Source: Marinobacterium sedimentorum (lineage in GTDB: Bacteria; Pseudomonadota; Gammaproteobacteria; Pseudomonadales; Balneatricaceae). From it: 64,000 nucleotides of DNA. The translations under genes and the position numbers were made by a program. The DNA lies in the NCBI RefSeq assembly GCF_024267675.1, contig NZ_JALDYX010000001.1, positions 186,001 through 250,000 of the forward strand, read 5' to 3'. Positions 41,506 to 51,329 of the stretch are shown here, piece after piece. Numbering within the stretch: position 1 is the stretch's first letter; each line of letters opens with the position of its first letter. The notes beneath the pieces are model-generated. The model worked only from the letters and a program-made list of their open reading frames with translations. It was not told the origin of the DNA and did not search any database.

Positions 41506-41876
41506 GCCAGGCTTTTAACCGCCCTGCACACAGCGCCCACAAAGGCTCAGGCACGACCGGACGCAACAAGCTCGAGAACCAACTCAGGCACTGCGGATCG
41601 ATGTCTACGCGAAGGAAAAACACAGTGGAAGGCGTCGTCAGCAGGAATAACCGCGCCGCCTGACACAGGCCGTCACAGCTGGAATATCAAAACAGGGAAA
41701 GAGTTTGCCTGAAACCAACGCCCAGGGCCTGGATATAAAACAGGGATGGTTCCGCTGCAATCACTCCAGCATCTGAGCCTGGAATTCAGAGAACCATCCC
41801 TATAAAGCACCCATCTGCGACATCCCATCAACCGGGCACAGGCTTGCGCCGGGTTAACGGGATTACCGCAAAGCGA
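41506..41876. other. Gap between mrcA and maeB with long inverted repeat
   Basis: No gene is seen. AGGGATGGTTC (41742-41752) and GAACCATCCCT (41791-41801) form an 11 bp perfect inverted repeat around 38 bases. Near maeB, an imperfect hairpin at about 41829-41855 (AACCGGGC...GCCGGGTT) may help end maeB transcription. Neither has a T-run. Confidence 0.4.
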
Positions 41877-43145
41877 TTACTTCAGCAGATCAGCAACACT
41901 TGTCAGCGGGTAATGCGCTGGCAGCGGCAGACGAGCAACGCCGCTATCGATTGCAGCCTGAGCGACCGCCATGGATACAGCACCGAACAGGCGGTTGTCG
42001 ATCGGCTTGGGAATAATGTACTGCGGCCCAAACTCCAGTGCATCCAGCTCGTAGGCGGACAGCACTTCCTGCGGAACCTCCTGTTTTGCCAGCTCAGCAA
42101 GGGCCTTGACCGCCGCTTCCTTCATGGCTTCGTTGATTTCAGTCGCACGCACATCCAGCGCGCCACGGAAAATGAACGGGAAGCCCAGTACGTTATTCAC
42201 CTGGTTCGGGAAGTCGGAACGTCCGGTCGCCATGATCACATCGCTGCGAGTGGCATGAGCCAGTTCCGGATGAATTTCAGGGTCCGGGTTGGAGCAGGCA
42301 AATACGATCGGCGTAGGAGCCATCTTGGCCAGCTGCTCGGGCTTGAACAGGTCCGGACCGGACAGACCGACGAACACATCGGCACCATCAATGGCATCAT
42401 CCAGGGTGCGCAGGTCGGTTTCAGTCGCGAACACCGCCTTTTCAGGGCTCAGGTCATCACGACCAGAGTGGATCACACCCTTGCGGTCGAGCATGAAAAT
42501 GTTTTCAACCTTGGCACCCATATTGATCAGCAGCTTCATGCAGGCAGACGCGGCAGCACCGGCGCCCAGGCAAACGATGCGGACTTCATCCAGCTTCTTG
42601 CCGGCAATTTCCAGTGCGTTGATCATGCCGGCAGCGGTAACAATGGCGGTGCCGTGCTGGTCATCATGGAAGACGGGGATATTGCAGCGTTCGATCAGGG
42701 TACGCTCAATTTCAAAGCACTCTGGTGCCTTGATGTCTTCGAGGTTGATTCCGCCAAAAGTTTCGGCAATGCGGGCCACGGTATCGATAAAGGCCTGCGG
42801 GCTCTCGGCATCGACTTCGATATCAACGGAGTCAATGCCCGCAAAACGCTTGAACAGCAGCGCTTTGCCTTCCATAACCGGCTTGGAGGCCAGCGGCCCC
42901 AGGTTGCCCAGACCCAGAATCGCGCTACCGTTCGAAATAACCGCCACCAGGTTGCCCTTGGCAGTGTAACGGTAAGCATTGTCCGGATCCCTGGCGATCT
43001 CACGTACCGGCTCGGCAACACCCGGGCTGTAGGCGAGCGCCAGATCACGGGCGGATTCGGCGGGGGTTGTCAGTTCTACGCTGATCTTGCCCGGACGGGG
43101 GAACTCGTGGTAATCGAGTGCGGCTTTCTTAAATTGCTCAGACAT
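41877..43145 (-). CDS. maeB: NADP-dependent malic enzyme, short form
   Basis: It decarboxylates malate to pyruvate and CO2 with NADP. The 422-residue protein holds the malic domain (LALAYSPGVAEPVREI, SNGSAILGLGNLGPLASKPVMEGK, PVFHDDQHGTAIVTAAG) and the NAD(P) domain (CLGAGAAASACMKLL, ACSNPDPEI). The phosphotransacetylase-like C-terminal half of the 759-residue E. coli MaeB is absent, as in other short forms. Cofactor choice is inferred from family. A palindrome lies 93 bp upstream. Confidence 0.93.
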   Translation of the reverse strand: MSEQFKKAALDYHEFPRPGKISVELTTPAESARDLALAYSPGVAEPVREIARDPDNAYRYTAKGNLVAVISNGSAILGLGNLGPLASKPVMEGKALLFKRFAGIDSVDIEVDAESPQAFIDTVARIAETFGGINLEDIKAPECFEIERTLIERCNIPVFHDDQHGTAIVTAAGMINALEIAGKKLDEVRIVCLGAGAAASACMKLLINMGAKVENIFMLDRKGVIHSGRDDLSPEKAVFATETDLRTLDDAIDGADVFVGLSGPDLFKPEQLAKMAPTPIVFACSNPDPEIHPELAHATRSDVIMATGRSDFPNQVNNVLGFPFIFRGALDVRATEINEAMKEAAVKALAELAKQEVPQEVLSAYELDALEFGPQYIIPKPIDNRLFGAVSMAVAQAAIDSGVARLPLPAHYPLTSVADLLK

Positions 43146-43237
43146 GGTTGCAGGCTCAATAGGCTGATTTATTAGATGAGAGGGGTTATGAATGATATAG
43201 AAAACACCTTATACCCACAATAACCCCCAGATAGCAT

Positions 43238-43252
43238 GAAAACGACGTTTTC
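43238..43252. promoter_or_regulatory. Palindrome upstream of maeB
   Basis: GAAAACG-A-CGTTTTC is a perfect 15 bp palindrome 93 bp before the maeB start. An AT-rich stretch with TATAAT on the minus strand (43339-43334) lies about 85 bp further upstream. An operator role is a guess from position and symmetry. Confidence 0.3.
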
Positions 43253-43606
43253 GGAACCCGCAAAAAAGCCGCAGATGATGACTGGCCATCACCCTCAGTA
43301 ATCATAATTTATTTATTAATATCAATAAGTTAAATTATACACACCGAGCCATACCCCAGCGCCTGACTGCTACACCAGACCCCATCATGCCCTCCGACTC
43401 GGCACCGGACAGCGCCTCCATGACTGCGGGATCCCGCAATAAAAAAGCCTTTCATCAAGTTCAAGCCAAGCTACGTGCCCTGCCCGGCGAAGAATCCATC
43501 CACGCCAGAGTCCGACAGCAGCCATGGCTGCGCACAGTGCCTTGACCGATAGCAACGCACCTTAGGCTGCCTCTGACTCCGCTGATCTCTGCCATGAGCC
43601 CAAACG

Positions 43607-43634
43607 AAAAAGGCACTCCGGAGGAGTGCCTTTT
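43607..43634 (-). terminator. Terminator of rpmE
   Basis: GGCACTCC (43612-43619) and GGAGTGCC (43623-43630) form an 8 bp stem. On the minus strand it ends in TTTTT; A and T runs on both sides make it symmetrical. Confidence 0.85.
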
Positions 43635-43661
43635 GCAAAATTCTTGGCAATTTCTGCCGAA

Positions 43662-43877
43662 TTACTTCGCCAGCTTGAGACCACCGAAACGCTTGTTGAA
43701 GCGATCGATACGACCACCGGTAGTGGCGTCTTTCTGCTTGCCCGTGTAGAACGGGTGGCACTGGCTGCATACGTCGACGTGCATGTTCTGGCACATGGTA
43801 GAACGCGTGTGCATTTCGTTGCCGCAGGAGCAGGTTACGGTAACGTCTTCGTACTTAGGATGGATTCCAGTTTTCAT
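43662..43877 (-). CDS. rpmE: Ribosomal protein L31, zinc-binding form
   Basis: L31 joins the two ribosomal subunits. The 71-residue protein has the four zinc cysteines C16, C18 (CSC) and C37, C40 (CSQC), so it is the zinc-containing paralogue rather than the zinc-free one used in starvation. A good sigma70 promoter and a terminator make it a single-gene unit. Confidence 0.97.
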   Translation of the reverse strand: MKTGIHPKYEDVTVTCSCGNEMHTRSTMCQNMHVDVCSQCHPFYTGKQKDATTGGRIDRFNKRFGGLKLAK

Positions 43878-43985
43878 AACAAGCCTCGATAATCTGTGCC
43901 GCTACCCGATCAGCATGTCTGCCGGGCACCGCACTTTCGTTCCATAGAATAATGCCACGGTTTTATGACCGCAACCAGGCGCGGG

Positions 43986-44014
43986 ATTATACGCGCAGCC
44001 CAGCGCTGTCGCAA
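43986..44014 (-). promoter_or_regulatory. Sigma70 promoter of rpmE
   Basis: On the minus strand TTGCGA (44014-44009), 17 bp spacer, TATAAT (43991-43986). The leader to the ATG is about 100 bases. Confidence 0.7.
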
Positions 44015-44053
44015 GCAATTACCCCTCCCCGCCAATAGAATCCGCATTTCGCC

Positions 44054-44289
44054 AGGAGGCTGCCCGAGAATGCTGGCCGTAGCGAGAGCCGGCTGATTTG
44101 AGCTGGTTTTTGCGGTGTTTTAAGACGATAAATCGGCAGGATTGCCGATTTACACAGCCTTAGCTCCCCACCGGGCAAGCTACAGGGATCTAGCTTGTGC
44201 ATAGTGGTTCTATTTAACGCCAAACAGCACAAAAAAACAGCCAAACTCAGGTGGTTCGCAGTAGGTTGAGTATTGTCGGACAGCCTCCT
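44054..44289. mobile_element. MITE-like repeat, copy 3 (236 bp, with a 72 bp internal segment)
   Basis: Ends AGGAGGCTGCCCGAGAATGC and (right, reverse complement) AGGAGGCTGTCCGACAATAC. It matches copies 1 and 2 except for an extra 72 bp at about 44129-44200 that begins with the hairpin TAAATCGGCA-GGAT-TGCCGATTTA. The extra segment is either an insertion or a part lost from the shorter copies. It lies between the rpmE promoter and priA and ends 33 bp before the priA ATG. Confidence 0.8.
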
Positions 44290-44294
44290 AAACT
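44266..44294 (+). promoter_or_regulatory. Hybrid promoter at the MITE edge, likely for priA
   Basis: TTGAGT (44266-44271) inside the right inverted repeat, 17 bp spacer, TAAACT (44289-44294) spanning the junction with flanking DNA. Each box matches at four of six positions. It leaves a leader of about 22 bases to priA. Confidence 0.4.
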
Positions 44295-44322
44295 AGGGAG
44301 CCTCTGAGCCAGCACCGACGCC

Positions 44323-46533
44323 ATGACAATTCTTCGCCTCGCCCTGCCGACACCTCTGCGTCGCCTGTTTGACTACCTGCCTCCGGCCAGCGGGCTGGAC
44401 AGCATACCCGCTATAGGCGTGCGTATTCGGGTGCCCTTTGGCCGCCGTGAGCTCACCGGCGTACTGATAGAAGTCGCGCAAAGTTCCGAGTTCCCACTGG
44501 CGAAGCTCAAGCCGGCACTGCAAATCCTTGATCAGACGCCGCCCTTGCCGCTCCACCTGCTGGAGCTGGCCTGCTGGGCGGCGGACTATTATCAGCACCC
44601 GGTGGGCGATGCCCTGCACCAGGCGCTGCCGGTACTGCTGCGCAAGGGCGAGAGTGACCAACCCAGCCCGCTACTGCGCTGGCATGCGACGCCAGGCATC
44701 AGCAGCGACGCCGTAGCACCGCGTGCCAAAAAGCAGCGCGCCCTGCTTGAGCTGCTGTTGCAGCACCCCGAGGGTCTCGATAATCCGAGCATTCGCAATG
44801 CCGGTTACAGCAGTGCGCAGCAGAAACTGCTCAGTGACAGAGGTCTGATAGAAGAACGCGAAGCCGTCGCCATGCAAGTGCCGGAAACGCCGGCGGATAC
44901 AGAACTACTGCGTCAGCCCGTACTCCCGCTGAACGCCGAGCAGCAGCAGGCGCTGGATGCGGTCTTCGAGCGCGATGGCTTCAACCCCGTATTGCTGCAG
45001 GGCATCACCGGCTCCGGCAAGACAGAGGTTTACCTGCAGGCGATCGAACGCATTCTGCACCAGGGTGCCCAGGCGCTGATACTGGTACCGGAAATTGGCC
45101 TGACACCACAAACCGTGAGCCGCTTTCGCTCCCGCTTCGCCGTGGAAGTCCAGGTGCTGCACTCCAACATGACCGACCGCCAGCGTCTCGACGCCTGGTT
45201 GCAGGCCCGCTCGGGCCAGGCGCGGGTGGTGATTGGCACCCGCTCCGCCCTGTTCACCCCCCTGAAGACCCCCGGCATCATCATCGTCGATGAAGAGCAC
45301 GACACCTCGTTCAAGCAGCAGGATGGCTTTCGCTACTCGGCCCGTGACCTTGCCGTCATGCGCGCCCGCGCTGAAAACATTCCACTGGTACTGGGCACGG
45401 CCACGCCGTCGCTCGAAACCCTGCACAACGCCCACAGCGGGCGTTACCGCCATGTGCGCCTGAACGAACGCGCCGGCAACGCCCGCCCCCCCAAATTCGA
45501 GCTCTACGACATTCGCCAGCAACCTCTCAACAGCGGCCTGTCGGACGAGGTTATACGCCGCATCGGCATTGAGCTGCACCAGGGCAATCAGGTGCTGCTG
45601 TTTCTGAACAGACGCGGCTTTTCACCGGCCCTGATGTGTCATCAATGCGGCACCCTGATCGAGTGCGACCGTTGCGACGCCCGCATGACGCTGCACCGCA
45701 CACCGCCGCACCTGCACTGTCACCATTGCGACCATCAGCGCCCCATCCCGCACCGCTGCCCGTCCTGCCATACCTCGGACTTCAAACCCCAGGGCGCCGG
45801 TACTGAACGCACCGAAGGCGTGCTGCAACAGCTGTTCCCCGACACCGATGTGATCCGCGTTGACCGCGATAGCACGCAGCGACGCAACGCCATGCAGGAC
45901 ATCATGGAGCGTGTGCACGATGGCCGCCCCTGCATTCTGGTCGGCACCCAGATGCTGGCCAAGGGCCATCACTTTCCCGCCGTGACCCTGGTGGTGATCC
46001 TGGATGCCGATGCAGGCCTGTTCAGCGCGGATTTTCGCGGCATGGAACGCACCGCCCAGCTCATTCTGCAGGTCGCCGGCCGAGCCGGCCGGGCCGAGCG
46101 TCCGGGGCAGGTATTGATGCAGACACACCATGCCGATCATCCGACGCTGATACAGCTGGTGAACCAGGGCTATGAGGCCTTCGCCACGGCGGAGCTGAAC
46201 CTGCGCCAGAACAGCGGCCTGCCTCCTTTTATACACCACGCACTGCTGCGAGCCGAAGCCAACCGTCGCGGCCGGGCCGAAGCCTTTCTCAGCACCCTGT
46301 GCAGTGCACTCGCATCCGGCGAGCTGAATGTGCCCGGTGTCAGCTGGCTTGGCCCCTTCCCTGCTTCCATGGAAAAACGCGCCGGCTTCTTTCGCGCCCA
46401 GCTGCTGCTGCAAAGTCACGACAGGCGCGCCCTGCAGCAGTTGCTGAGCAGCATCACGCCCTTGCTGGAGCAGTCACCACTGGCACGTCAGGTACGCTGG
46501 AGCCTGGATGTGGACCCCGTCGATAATCACTAA
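44323..46533 (+). CDS. priA: Primosomal replication restart helicase PriA
   Basis: PriA is a 3'-5' DNA helicase that reloads the replisome at stalled forks. The 736-residue protein has an N-terminal 3'-DNA-binding domain, Walker A GITGSGKTEVYL, Walker B VDEEHDTSFKQQ, and a zinc-binding region with CHQCG, CDRCDARM, CHHCDHQ and CPSC. Helicase motif VAGRAGRAERPG lies near residue 585. It has a very short upstream region because a MITE copy ends 33 bp before the ATG. Confidence 0.97.
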   Translation: MTILRLALPTPLRRLFDYLPPASGLDSIPAIGVRIRVPFGRRELTGVLIEVAQSSEFPLAKLKPALQILDQTPPLPLHLLELACWAADYYQHPVGDALHQALPVLLRKGESDQPSPLLRWHATPGISSDAVAPRAKKQRALLELLLQHPEGLDNPSIRNAGYSSAQQKLLSDRGLIEEREAVAMQVPETPADTELLRQPVLPLNAEQQQALDAVFERDGFNPVLLQGITGSGKTEVYLQAIERILHQGAQALILVPEIGLTPQTVSRFRSRFAVEVQVLHSNMTDRQRLDAWLQARSGQARVVIGTRSALFTPLKTPGIIIVDEEHDTSFKQQDGFRYSARDLAVMRARAENIPLVLGTATPSLETLHNAHSGRYRHVRLNERAGNARPPKFELYDIRQQPLNSGLSDEVIRRIGIELHQGNQVLLFLNRRGFSPALMCHQCGTLIECDRCDARMTLHRTPPHLHCHHCDHQRPIPHRCPSCHTSDFKPQGAGTERTEGVLQQLFPDTDVIRVDRDSTQRRNAMQDIMERVHDGRPCILVGTQMLAKGHHFPAVTLVVILDADAGLFSADFRGMERTAQLILQVAGRAGRAERPGQVLMQTHHADHPTLIQLVNQGYEAFATAELNLRQNSGLPPFIHHALLRAEANRRGRAEAFLSTLCSALASGELNVPGVSWLGPFPASMEKRAGFFRAQLLLQSHDRRALQQLLSSITPLLEQSPLARQVRWSLDVDPVDNH

Positions 46534-46624
46534 TTGCCCGGCGGCGCGCCGCCTGAAATCGCCAGAACGGTCAAATATAGCCCTGGTTGCAAAAAATTGA
46601 CCGCCCGGTCCGTTTACGTGCCCC

Positions 46625-46653
46625 TTAACAAGAAGGCGCCAACAGGCGATAAT
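46625..46653 (+). promoter_or_regulatory. Sigma70 promoter of argS
   Basis: TTAACA (46625-46630), 17 bp spacer, GATAAT (46648-46653), each five of six to the consensus. The ATG of argS follows about 38 bases after the expected start site. Confidence 0.65.
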
Positions 46654-46697
46654 GCGCGGTCGATTTTTGTCCAATCCGAACCGGTAACTCACGTCTG

Positions 46698-48458
46698 ATG
46701 AAACAACATATTGCGGATCTGATCGATTCTGCGCTCGCCACACTGATTGCAAACGGCACCTTGCCTGCCGATATCCAGACCAATGTCATGGTGGAAAACA
46801 CCCGCGATAAGACTCACGGCGATTTCGCATCCAACATTGCCCTGACGCTGGCCAAGCCTGCCCGACAAAATCCGCGACAGCTGGCCCAGGCGCTCCTCGA
46901 TGCACTGCCCGCCTCGGCGCAGCTTGCCAAGACCGAAATTGCCGGCCCCGGGTTCATCAATTTCTACATGAAGACTGATGTTGCCAATCAGGTGGTCGCG
47001 GATATCCTCAGCGCCGGTCATGAATATGGCCGCCAGCCTGCCAACAGCGCCGGCCGCGTGCAGGTTGAGTTCGTCTCCGCCAACCCCACAGGGCCGCTGC
47101 ATGTGGGTCATGGCCGCGGCGCCGCCTATGGCGCGACTGTATCGGACCTGCTGGAGGCCGCCGGTGTACAGGTCGAGCGCGAATACTACGTCAACGATGC
47201 CGGGCGGCAGATGAACATCCTCGCCACCAGCGTCTGGCTGCGCTACCTCGAAAGCTGCGGCGAAAGCTTCGCCTTCCCGAGCAACGGCTACAAGGGCGAA
47301 TACATTCACGACATCGCCACCGACCTGCGCGCGCGCCTGGGCGATACGCTGCACCACAGCAGTGCCGCCGTGTTCAGTGACATCCCCGCCGATGAGCCCG
47401 CAGGCGGTGACAAGGAACTGCACATCGACGCCCTGATCGAACGCTGCCGCGCGCTGCTGGGCGATGACGGCTACGAGCAGGTTTTCAGTGCCGGCCTGGA
47501 TTCCATCCTCAGCGACATCCGCGATGACCTCGGCGGTTTCGGCGTGCAGTATCAGCAGTGGTTCAGCGAGCGCTCCCTGACCCATACCGGCGATGTCGAC
47601 AGCGCCCTGAACAAACTGCAGGAAAAAGGCTACCTCTTCGAAGAGGACGGCAACCTCTGGTTCCGTTCCACCGCCTTCGGTGACGACAAGGACCGTGTGG
47701 TGCGCCGCGCCAATGGCCAGACGACCTACTTCGCCTCCGATATCGCCTACCACATGAACAAGTTCGAGCGCGGTTTCGACAAGGTCATCAATATCTGGGG
47801 TGCCGATCACCACGGCTATATCACCCGCGTCAAGGCGGCACTGGAAGCCATGGGCTATGATCCCGAGCGGCTGGTGGTGCGACTGGTGCAGTTCGCCATT
47901 CTTTACCGCGGCCAGGAACGGGTGCAGATGTCGACCCGCTCGGGCTCCTTCGTCACCCTGCGTGAACTGCGTGAAGAAGTGGGCAACGATGCCTGCCGTT
48001 TCTTCTATGTCACGCGCAAGTCCGAACAGCACATGGACTTCGATCTGGAGCTGGCCAAGTCCGAATCCAAGGACAACCCCATCTACTACATACAGTACGC
48101 CCATGCCCGCGTCTGCTCGGTGTTGCGCAAGCTGGATGAAGCCGGCTGGTCCTGGGATCAGGCCGCAGGCCTCGCCAACCTCGGGCTGCTGGATACCGAA
48201 CACGAGAAGGACCTGATCACCAAGCTGGGTAAATACCCGGAAGTACTGCAGGGTTCGGCGCTCAATTACGAGCCCCATGTGCTGGCCAACTACCTGCGCG
48301 AACTGGCCAACGACTTCCATTCCTACTACAACGCCCACAAGATGCTGATCGACGACGCCGATCTGCGTAACGCCCGTGTGACCCTGAGCACGGCGGTACG
48401 CCAGATTCTGGCCAACGGCCTGCAGCTGCTGGGCGTATCGGCACCGGAACAGATGTAA
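46698..48458 (+). CDS. argS: Arginyl-tRNA synthetase
   Basis: ArgRS charges tRNA-Arg. The 586-residue class I enzyme has the HIGH-type motif in [17 protein letters not shown], the KMSKS-region variant [11 protein letters not shown], and the C-terminal DALR anticodon-binding domain beginning near [20 protein letters not shown]. The N-terminal Add-1 domain is present. The length is in the normal range. The SPOR gene starts 4 bp after its stop, so the two are probably cotranscribed. Confidence 0.97.
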   Translation: MKQHIADLIDSALATLIANGTLPADIQTNVMVENTRDKTHGDFASNIALTLAKPARQNPRQLAQALLDALPASAQLAKTEIAGPGFINFYMKTDVANQVVADILSAGHEYGRQPANSAGRVQVEFVSANPTGPLHVGHGRGAAYGATVSDLLEAAGVQVEREYYVNDAGRQMNILATSVWLRYLESCGESFAFPSNGYKGEYIHDIATDLRARLGDTLHHSSAAVFSDIPADEPAGGDKELHIDALIERCRALLGDDGYEQVFSAGLDSILSDIRDDLGGFGVQYQQWFSERSLTHTGDVDSALNKLQEKGYLFEEDGNLWFRSTAFGDDKDRVVRRANGQTTYFASDIAYHMNKFERGFDKVINIWGADHHGYITRVKAALEAMGYDPERLVVRLVQFAILYRGQERVQMSTRSGSFVTLRELREEVGNDACRFFYVTRKSEQHMDFDLELAKSESKDNPIYYIQYAHARVCSVLRKLDEAGWSWDQAAGLANLGLLDTEHEKDLITKLGKYPEVLQGSALNYEPHVLANYLRELANDFHSYYNAHKMLIDDADLRNARVTLSTAVRQILANGLQLLGVSAPEQM

Positions 48459-48462
48459 TCCC

Positions 48463-49140
48463 ATGGCGTCACGCAAGGACTTTGCCCAGAAGAACAACCG
48501 TAGCAGCGGCGCCAGCCGCAGCCGCAGCAGCGCGCCCTCCAAGCCCGCGCCGCGACAAAAGAAAAGCGCCTGGCCGCTGGCGCTGGTCGTGGTTCTGGCG
48601 ATCGGAGGCCTGGCCTATGGCCTGATGCAGCTGAACAGCTTTCAGTCTGCACCGGCCAAACCACAGACCAGGAACATAGTTCCGGTGCCAGCGCCCGTGG
48701 CGGCAAAGCCTGAGCCCAGGCCAAAGGCAGCGGCGCCGGATACAGCCCCGGTACCCAAGTCCGCCGTAAAGGAGATCTCCGCCAACAGCAGCGAGCCCGC
48801 GCCCGAGCCGCAGACACGTTTCGATTTCTACGAAATGCTGCCCAAGAGCGAGGTCCAGACGCCCACGGTGGAGGCCTACAAGTCGACACCGCGCAACGCC
48901 AAGCTGGAGCAAAGCTATCTGCTGCAGGCCGGGTCCTTTCGGGATCCGGCCGATGCAGAGCGCATGCGCGCCCAGCTGTTGCTGGCCGGACTGCCCAATG
49001 TGCGCACCAGCAAAAGCGAAGGCAGCAATGGCACCTGGTACCGGGTTCGCACCGGACCTTTTGACAACCGCGCCGCTATCAACAAGGCGCAGAACAAGAT
49101 GGCCAAGATGCGCATCCAGGCCATGGAAATCCAGCAGTAA
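48463..49140 (+). CDS. FtsN-like SPOR-domain membrane protein
   Basis: The 225-residue protein has a basic, Ser-rich cytoplasmic N-terminus, one membrane helix (about 36-55, WPLALVVVLAIGGLAYGLM), a Pro/Ala-rich linker and a C-terminal SPOR domain (YLLQAGSFRDPADAERMRAQLLLAGLPNV, TWYRVRTGPFDNR). The position between argS and hslV is that of FtsN in E. coli-related order and of the SPOR protein in Pseudomonas. A role in septal peptidoglycan binding during division is likely. The name ftsN is not assigned because the essential helix region is not clear. Confidence 0.88.
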   Translation: MASRKDFAQKNNRSSGASRSRSSAPSKPAPRQKKSAWPLALVVVLAIGGLAYGLMQLNSFQSAPAKPQTRNIVPVPAPVAAKPEPRPKAAAPDTAPVPKSAVKEISANSSEPAPEPQTRFDFYEMLPKSEVQTPTVEAYKSTPRNAKLEQSYLLQAGSFRDPADAERMRAQLLLAGLPNVRTSKSEGSNGTWYRVRTGPFDNRAAINKAQNKMAKMRIQAMEIQQ

Positions 49141-49437
49141 GACTCCCGGGGCCACGGCACGCAACAGCGTATCGTCGCCCCGGGCGCTTCCCTTTGCCCT
49201 ATTCTTGGCCGCTAACGCCTCGCCAAGCGCCCCGCCTCAGCCACCACTGCTGTTCCCGATGCAGCATTATTCTGTGCTTTACGCCCTTTCCAGCCTCTGA
49301 ATGCAGCCTTTTCGCAGCCCGATTGTGCTGTGCATTACCGCGCTGGTTACAGGCAGCTGGGTATAATTTGCCCGCTACGCTTGAATTTCACGGCTGCGGC
49401 ACCATCTTTGCGGGATAGGCTTACTCAGGAGCAACAC
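49141..49437. other. Gap between the SPOR gene and hslV
   Basis: It begins with a hairpin-forming CCCGGGGC (49145-49152)/GCCCCGGG (49177-49184) with no T-run. It also holds an isolated TATAAT (49362-49367) and a sigma32-type promoter. No small gene is supported. Confidence 0.5.
49380..49407 (+). promoter_or_regulatory. Sigma32 (heat-shock) promoter of hslVU
   Basis: CTTGAA (49380-49385), 14 bp spacer, CACCATCT (49400-49407), seven of eight to CCCCATNT. It lies 31 bp before the hslV ATG. The E. coli hslVU operon is sigma32-dependent, so the match is functionally sensible. Confidence 0.7.
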
Positions 49438-49968
49438 ATGACAACGATCGTATCCGTACGCCGGGGCGACAAGGTAGTGGTCGGTGGCGACGGCCAGGTA
49501 TCGCTGGGCAACACCGTAATGAAAGGCACTGCCAGAAAAGTCAGCCTGTTGCCCAAGCATCAGGTCATCACCGGATTCGCCGGTTCCACCGCCGATGCCA
49601 TCACCCTGCGCGACCTGTTCGAGCAGCAGCTCGACAAGCACCAGGGCAACATTGTTACCGCGGTCACCCAACTGGCCCGCGAATGGCGCAGTGACCGTGC
49701 CCTGCGCAAGCTCGAAGCGCTGATGCTGGTCGCCAACAAGGAGCGCACCTTCCTGATTTCCGGCAGCGGCGACATTATCGATCCCGAAGACGGCGTCATC
49801 GCCATTGGCTCCGGCGGCAACTATGCCCTGGCAGCCGCCCGCGCCCTGGTCGACAACAGCGAACTCCCGGCCCGTGACATTGTTGAGAAGAGCCTGCAGA
49901 TTGCCGCCGGCATCTGCGTCTTCACCAACGACAACCTGACCATCGAAGAACTGAATTCCGTGGCCTGA
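49438..49968 (+). CDS. hslV: ATP-dependent protease peptidase subunit HslV
   Basis: HslV is the proteasome-like Thr protease of the HslUV complex. The 176-residue protein begins [20 protein letters not shown], so Thr2 becomes the catalytic N-terminus after Met removal; [14 protein letters not shown] is conserved. The ATG at 49438 follows AGGAGCAAC. It is 22 bp ahead of hslU in a two-gene heat-shock unit. Confidence 0.98.
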   Translation: MTTIVSVRRGDKVVVGGDGQVSLGNTVMKGTARKVSLLPKHQVITGFAGSTADAITLRDLFEQQLDKHQGNIVTAVTQLAREWRSDRALRKLEALMLVANKERTFLISGSGDIIDPEDGVIAIGSGGNYALAAARALVDNSELPARDIVEKSLQIAAGICVFTNDNLTIEELNSVA

Positions 49969-49990
49969 CGGGCGACCCGAGGAAATAGAC

Positions 49991-51322
49991 ATGTCCAACA
50001 TGACACCGCGTGAAATCGTCCACGAGCTGGACCGCCATATCATCGGCCAGGATGCCGCCAAGCGCTCGGTCGCCGTGGCGCTGCGCAACCGCTGGCGCCG
50101 CATGCAGCTGAACGAAGAACTGCGGGCCGAAGTGTCCCCCAAGAACATCCTGATGATAGGCCCCACCGGGGTCGGCAAGACCGAAATCGCCCGTCGCCTG
50201 GCCAAGCTTGCCAATGCTCCCTTTATCAAGGTAGAAGCGACCAAGTTCACTGAAGTGGGCTACGTTGGTCGCGATGTGGAAACCATCGTGCGCGATCTGG
50301 TTGATATGGCGATCAAGATGGTGCGCGAGCAGGAAATGGACAAGGTGCGCTTTCGGGCCGAGGAAGCGGCTGAAGAACGTATTCTCGATGCCCTGCTGCC
50401 CCCGGCCCGCGCCACGGGCAATGAGCCGGCGCCCAGCAGGACCGACAGTGCCACCCGGCAGGTATTTCGCAAGAAGCTGCGCGAACACCAGCTGGATGAC
50501 AAGGAAATCGAGCTCGACCTCGCCCAGCCCAGGGCGGGCGTTGAAATCATGTCACCACCCGGCATGGAGGAAATGACCAGCCAGCTGCAGAGCATGTTTG
50601 CCAACTTCGGTGGTGATCGCAAGCAGCAGCGCCGTCTGCCGGTGAAGGAAGCTTTCAAGCTGCTGGTGGATGAAGAAGCCGCCAAGATGGTGAAGGATGA
50701 AGATATCAAGCAAAGCGCCATTGAGCGTGTTGAACAGAACGGCATCGTCTTTCTCGACGAGATAGACAAGGTCTGCAAGCGCTCAGATAGCACCGGCGGC
50801 GATGTCTCCCGCGAAGGCGTACAACGCGATCTGCTGCCGCTGATCGAAGGCTGCACCGTGAGCACCAAGCACGGCATGGTCAACACCGACCATATTCTGT
50901 TTATCGCCTCAGGCGCCTTCCATCTGGCGCGCCCGTCCGACCTGATTCCAGAGCTGCAGGGCCGTCTGCCGATTCGCGTCGAGCTCCATGCCCTGACCCC
51001 CGGTGATTTCCGTCGTATTCTCACCGAGCCGAACGCCAGCATCACCGAGCAGTACCGCGAGCTGATGAAGACGGAAGGCGTCGAGATCGAATTCGCGGAA
51101 GATGCCATCGCCCGCATCGCGGAGCTGGCGTTCCAGGTCAACGAGCAGACCGAGAACATCGGCGCCCGTCGTCTGCACACCATGATGGAGCGACTGCTGG
51201 AAGAGCTGTCATTCACGGCCTCAGACCTGGGGGGTGAAAAGCTGCTCATCGATGCCGCCTACGTCGACAAATACCTGGCGGAACTGAGCCAGGATCAGGA
51301 TCTGAGCCACTACATCCTCTGA
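49991..51322 (+). CDS. hslU: HslU ATPase subunit of HslUV protease
   Basis: HslU is an AAA+ unfoldase that feeds substrates to HslV. The 443-residue protein has Walker [10 protein letters not shown], the GYVGRDVE pore loop, the I-domain (about 110-240), Walker B FLDEIDKV and the C-terminal tail DQDLSHYIL, which inserts into HslV. The size and end match the E. coli protein. Confidence 0.98.
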   Translation: MSNMTPREIVHELDRHIIGQDAAKRSVAVALRNRWRRMQLNEELRAEVSPKNILMIGPTGVGKTEIARRLAKLANAPFIKVEATKFTEVGYVGRDVETIVRDLVDMAIKMVREQEMDKVRFRAEEAAEERILDALLPPARATGNEPAPSRTDSATRQVFRKKLREHQLDDKEIELDLAQPRAGVEIMSPPGMEEMTSQLQSMFANFGGDRKQQRRLPVKEAFKLLVDEEAAKMVKDEDIKQSAIERVEQNGIVFLDEIDKVCKRSDSTGGDVSREGVQRDLLPLIEGCTVSTKHGMVNTDHILFIASGAFHLARPSDLIPELQGRLPIRVELHALTPGDFRRILTEPNASITEQYRELMKTEGVEIEFAEDAIARIAELAFQVNEQTENIGARRLHTMMERLLEELSFTASDLGGEKLLIDAAYVDKYLAELSQDQDLSHYIL

Positions 51323-51329
51323 TCCGGTC

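Larger units (their letters stand above)
43146..43661. other. Gap between rpmE and maeB
   Basis: 516 bp without a convincing gene. It holds the maeB leader and palindrome, an AT-rich block at about 43305-43340, a GCGGGATCCCGC palindrome at about 43427-43438 and the rpmE terminator. Confidence 0.5.

Noticed and set aside
41844..43175. 443-codon frame antisense to maeB
   Set aside because: Shadow of maeB; the translation has no family pattern.
46689..48542. 617-codon open frame antisense to argS
   Set aside because: Shadow of argS in a high-GC genome; no motif, no ribosome-binding site.
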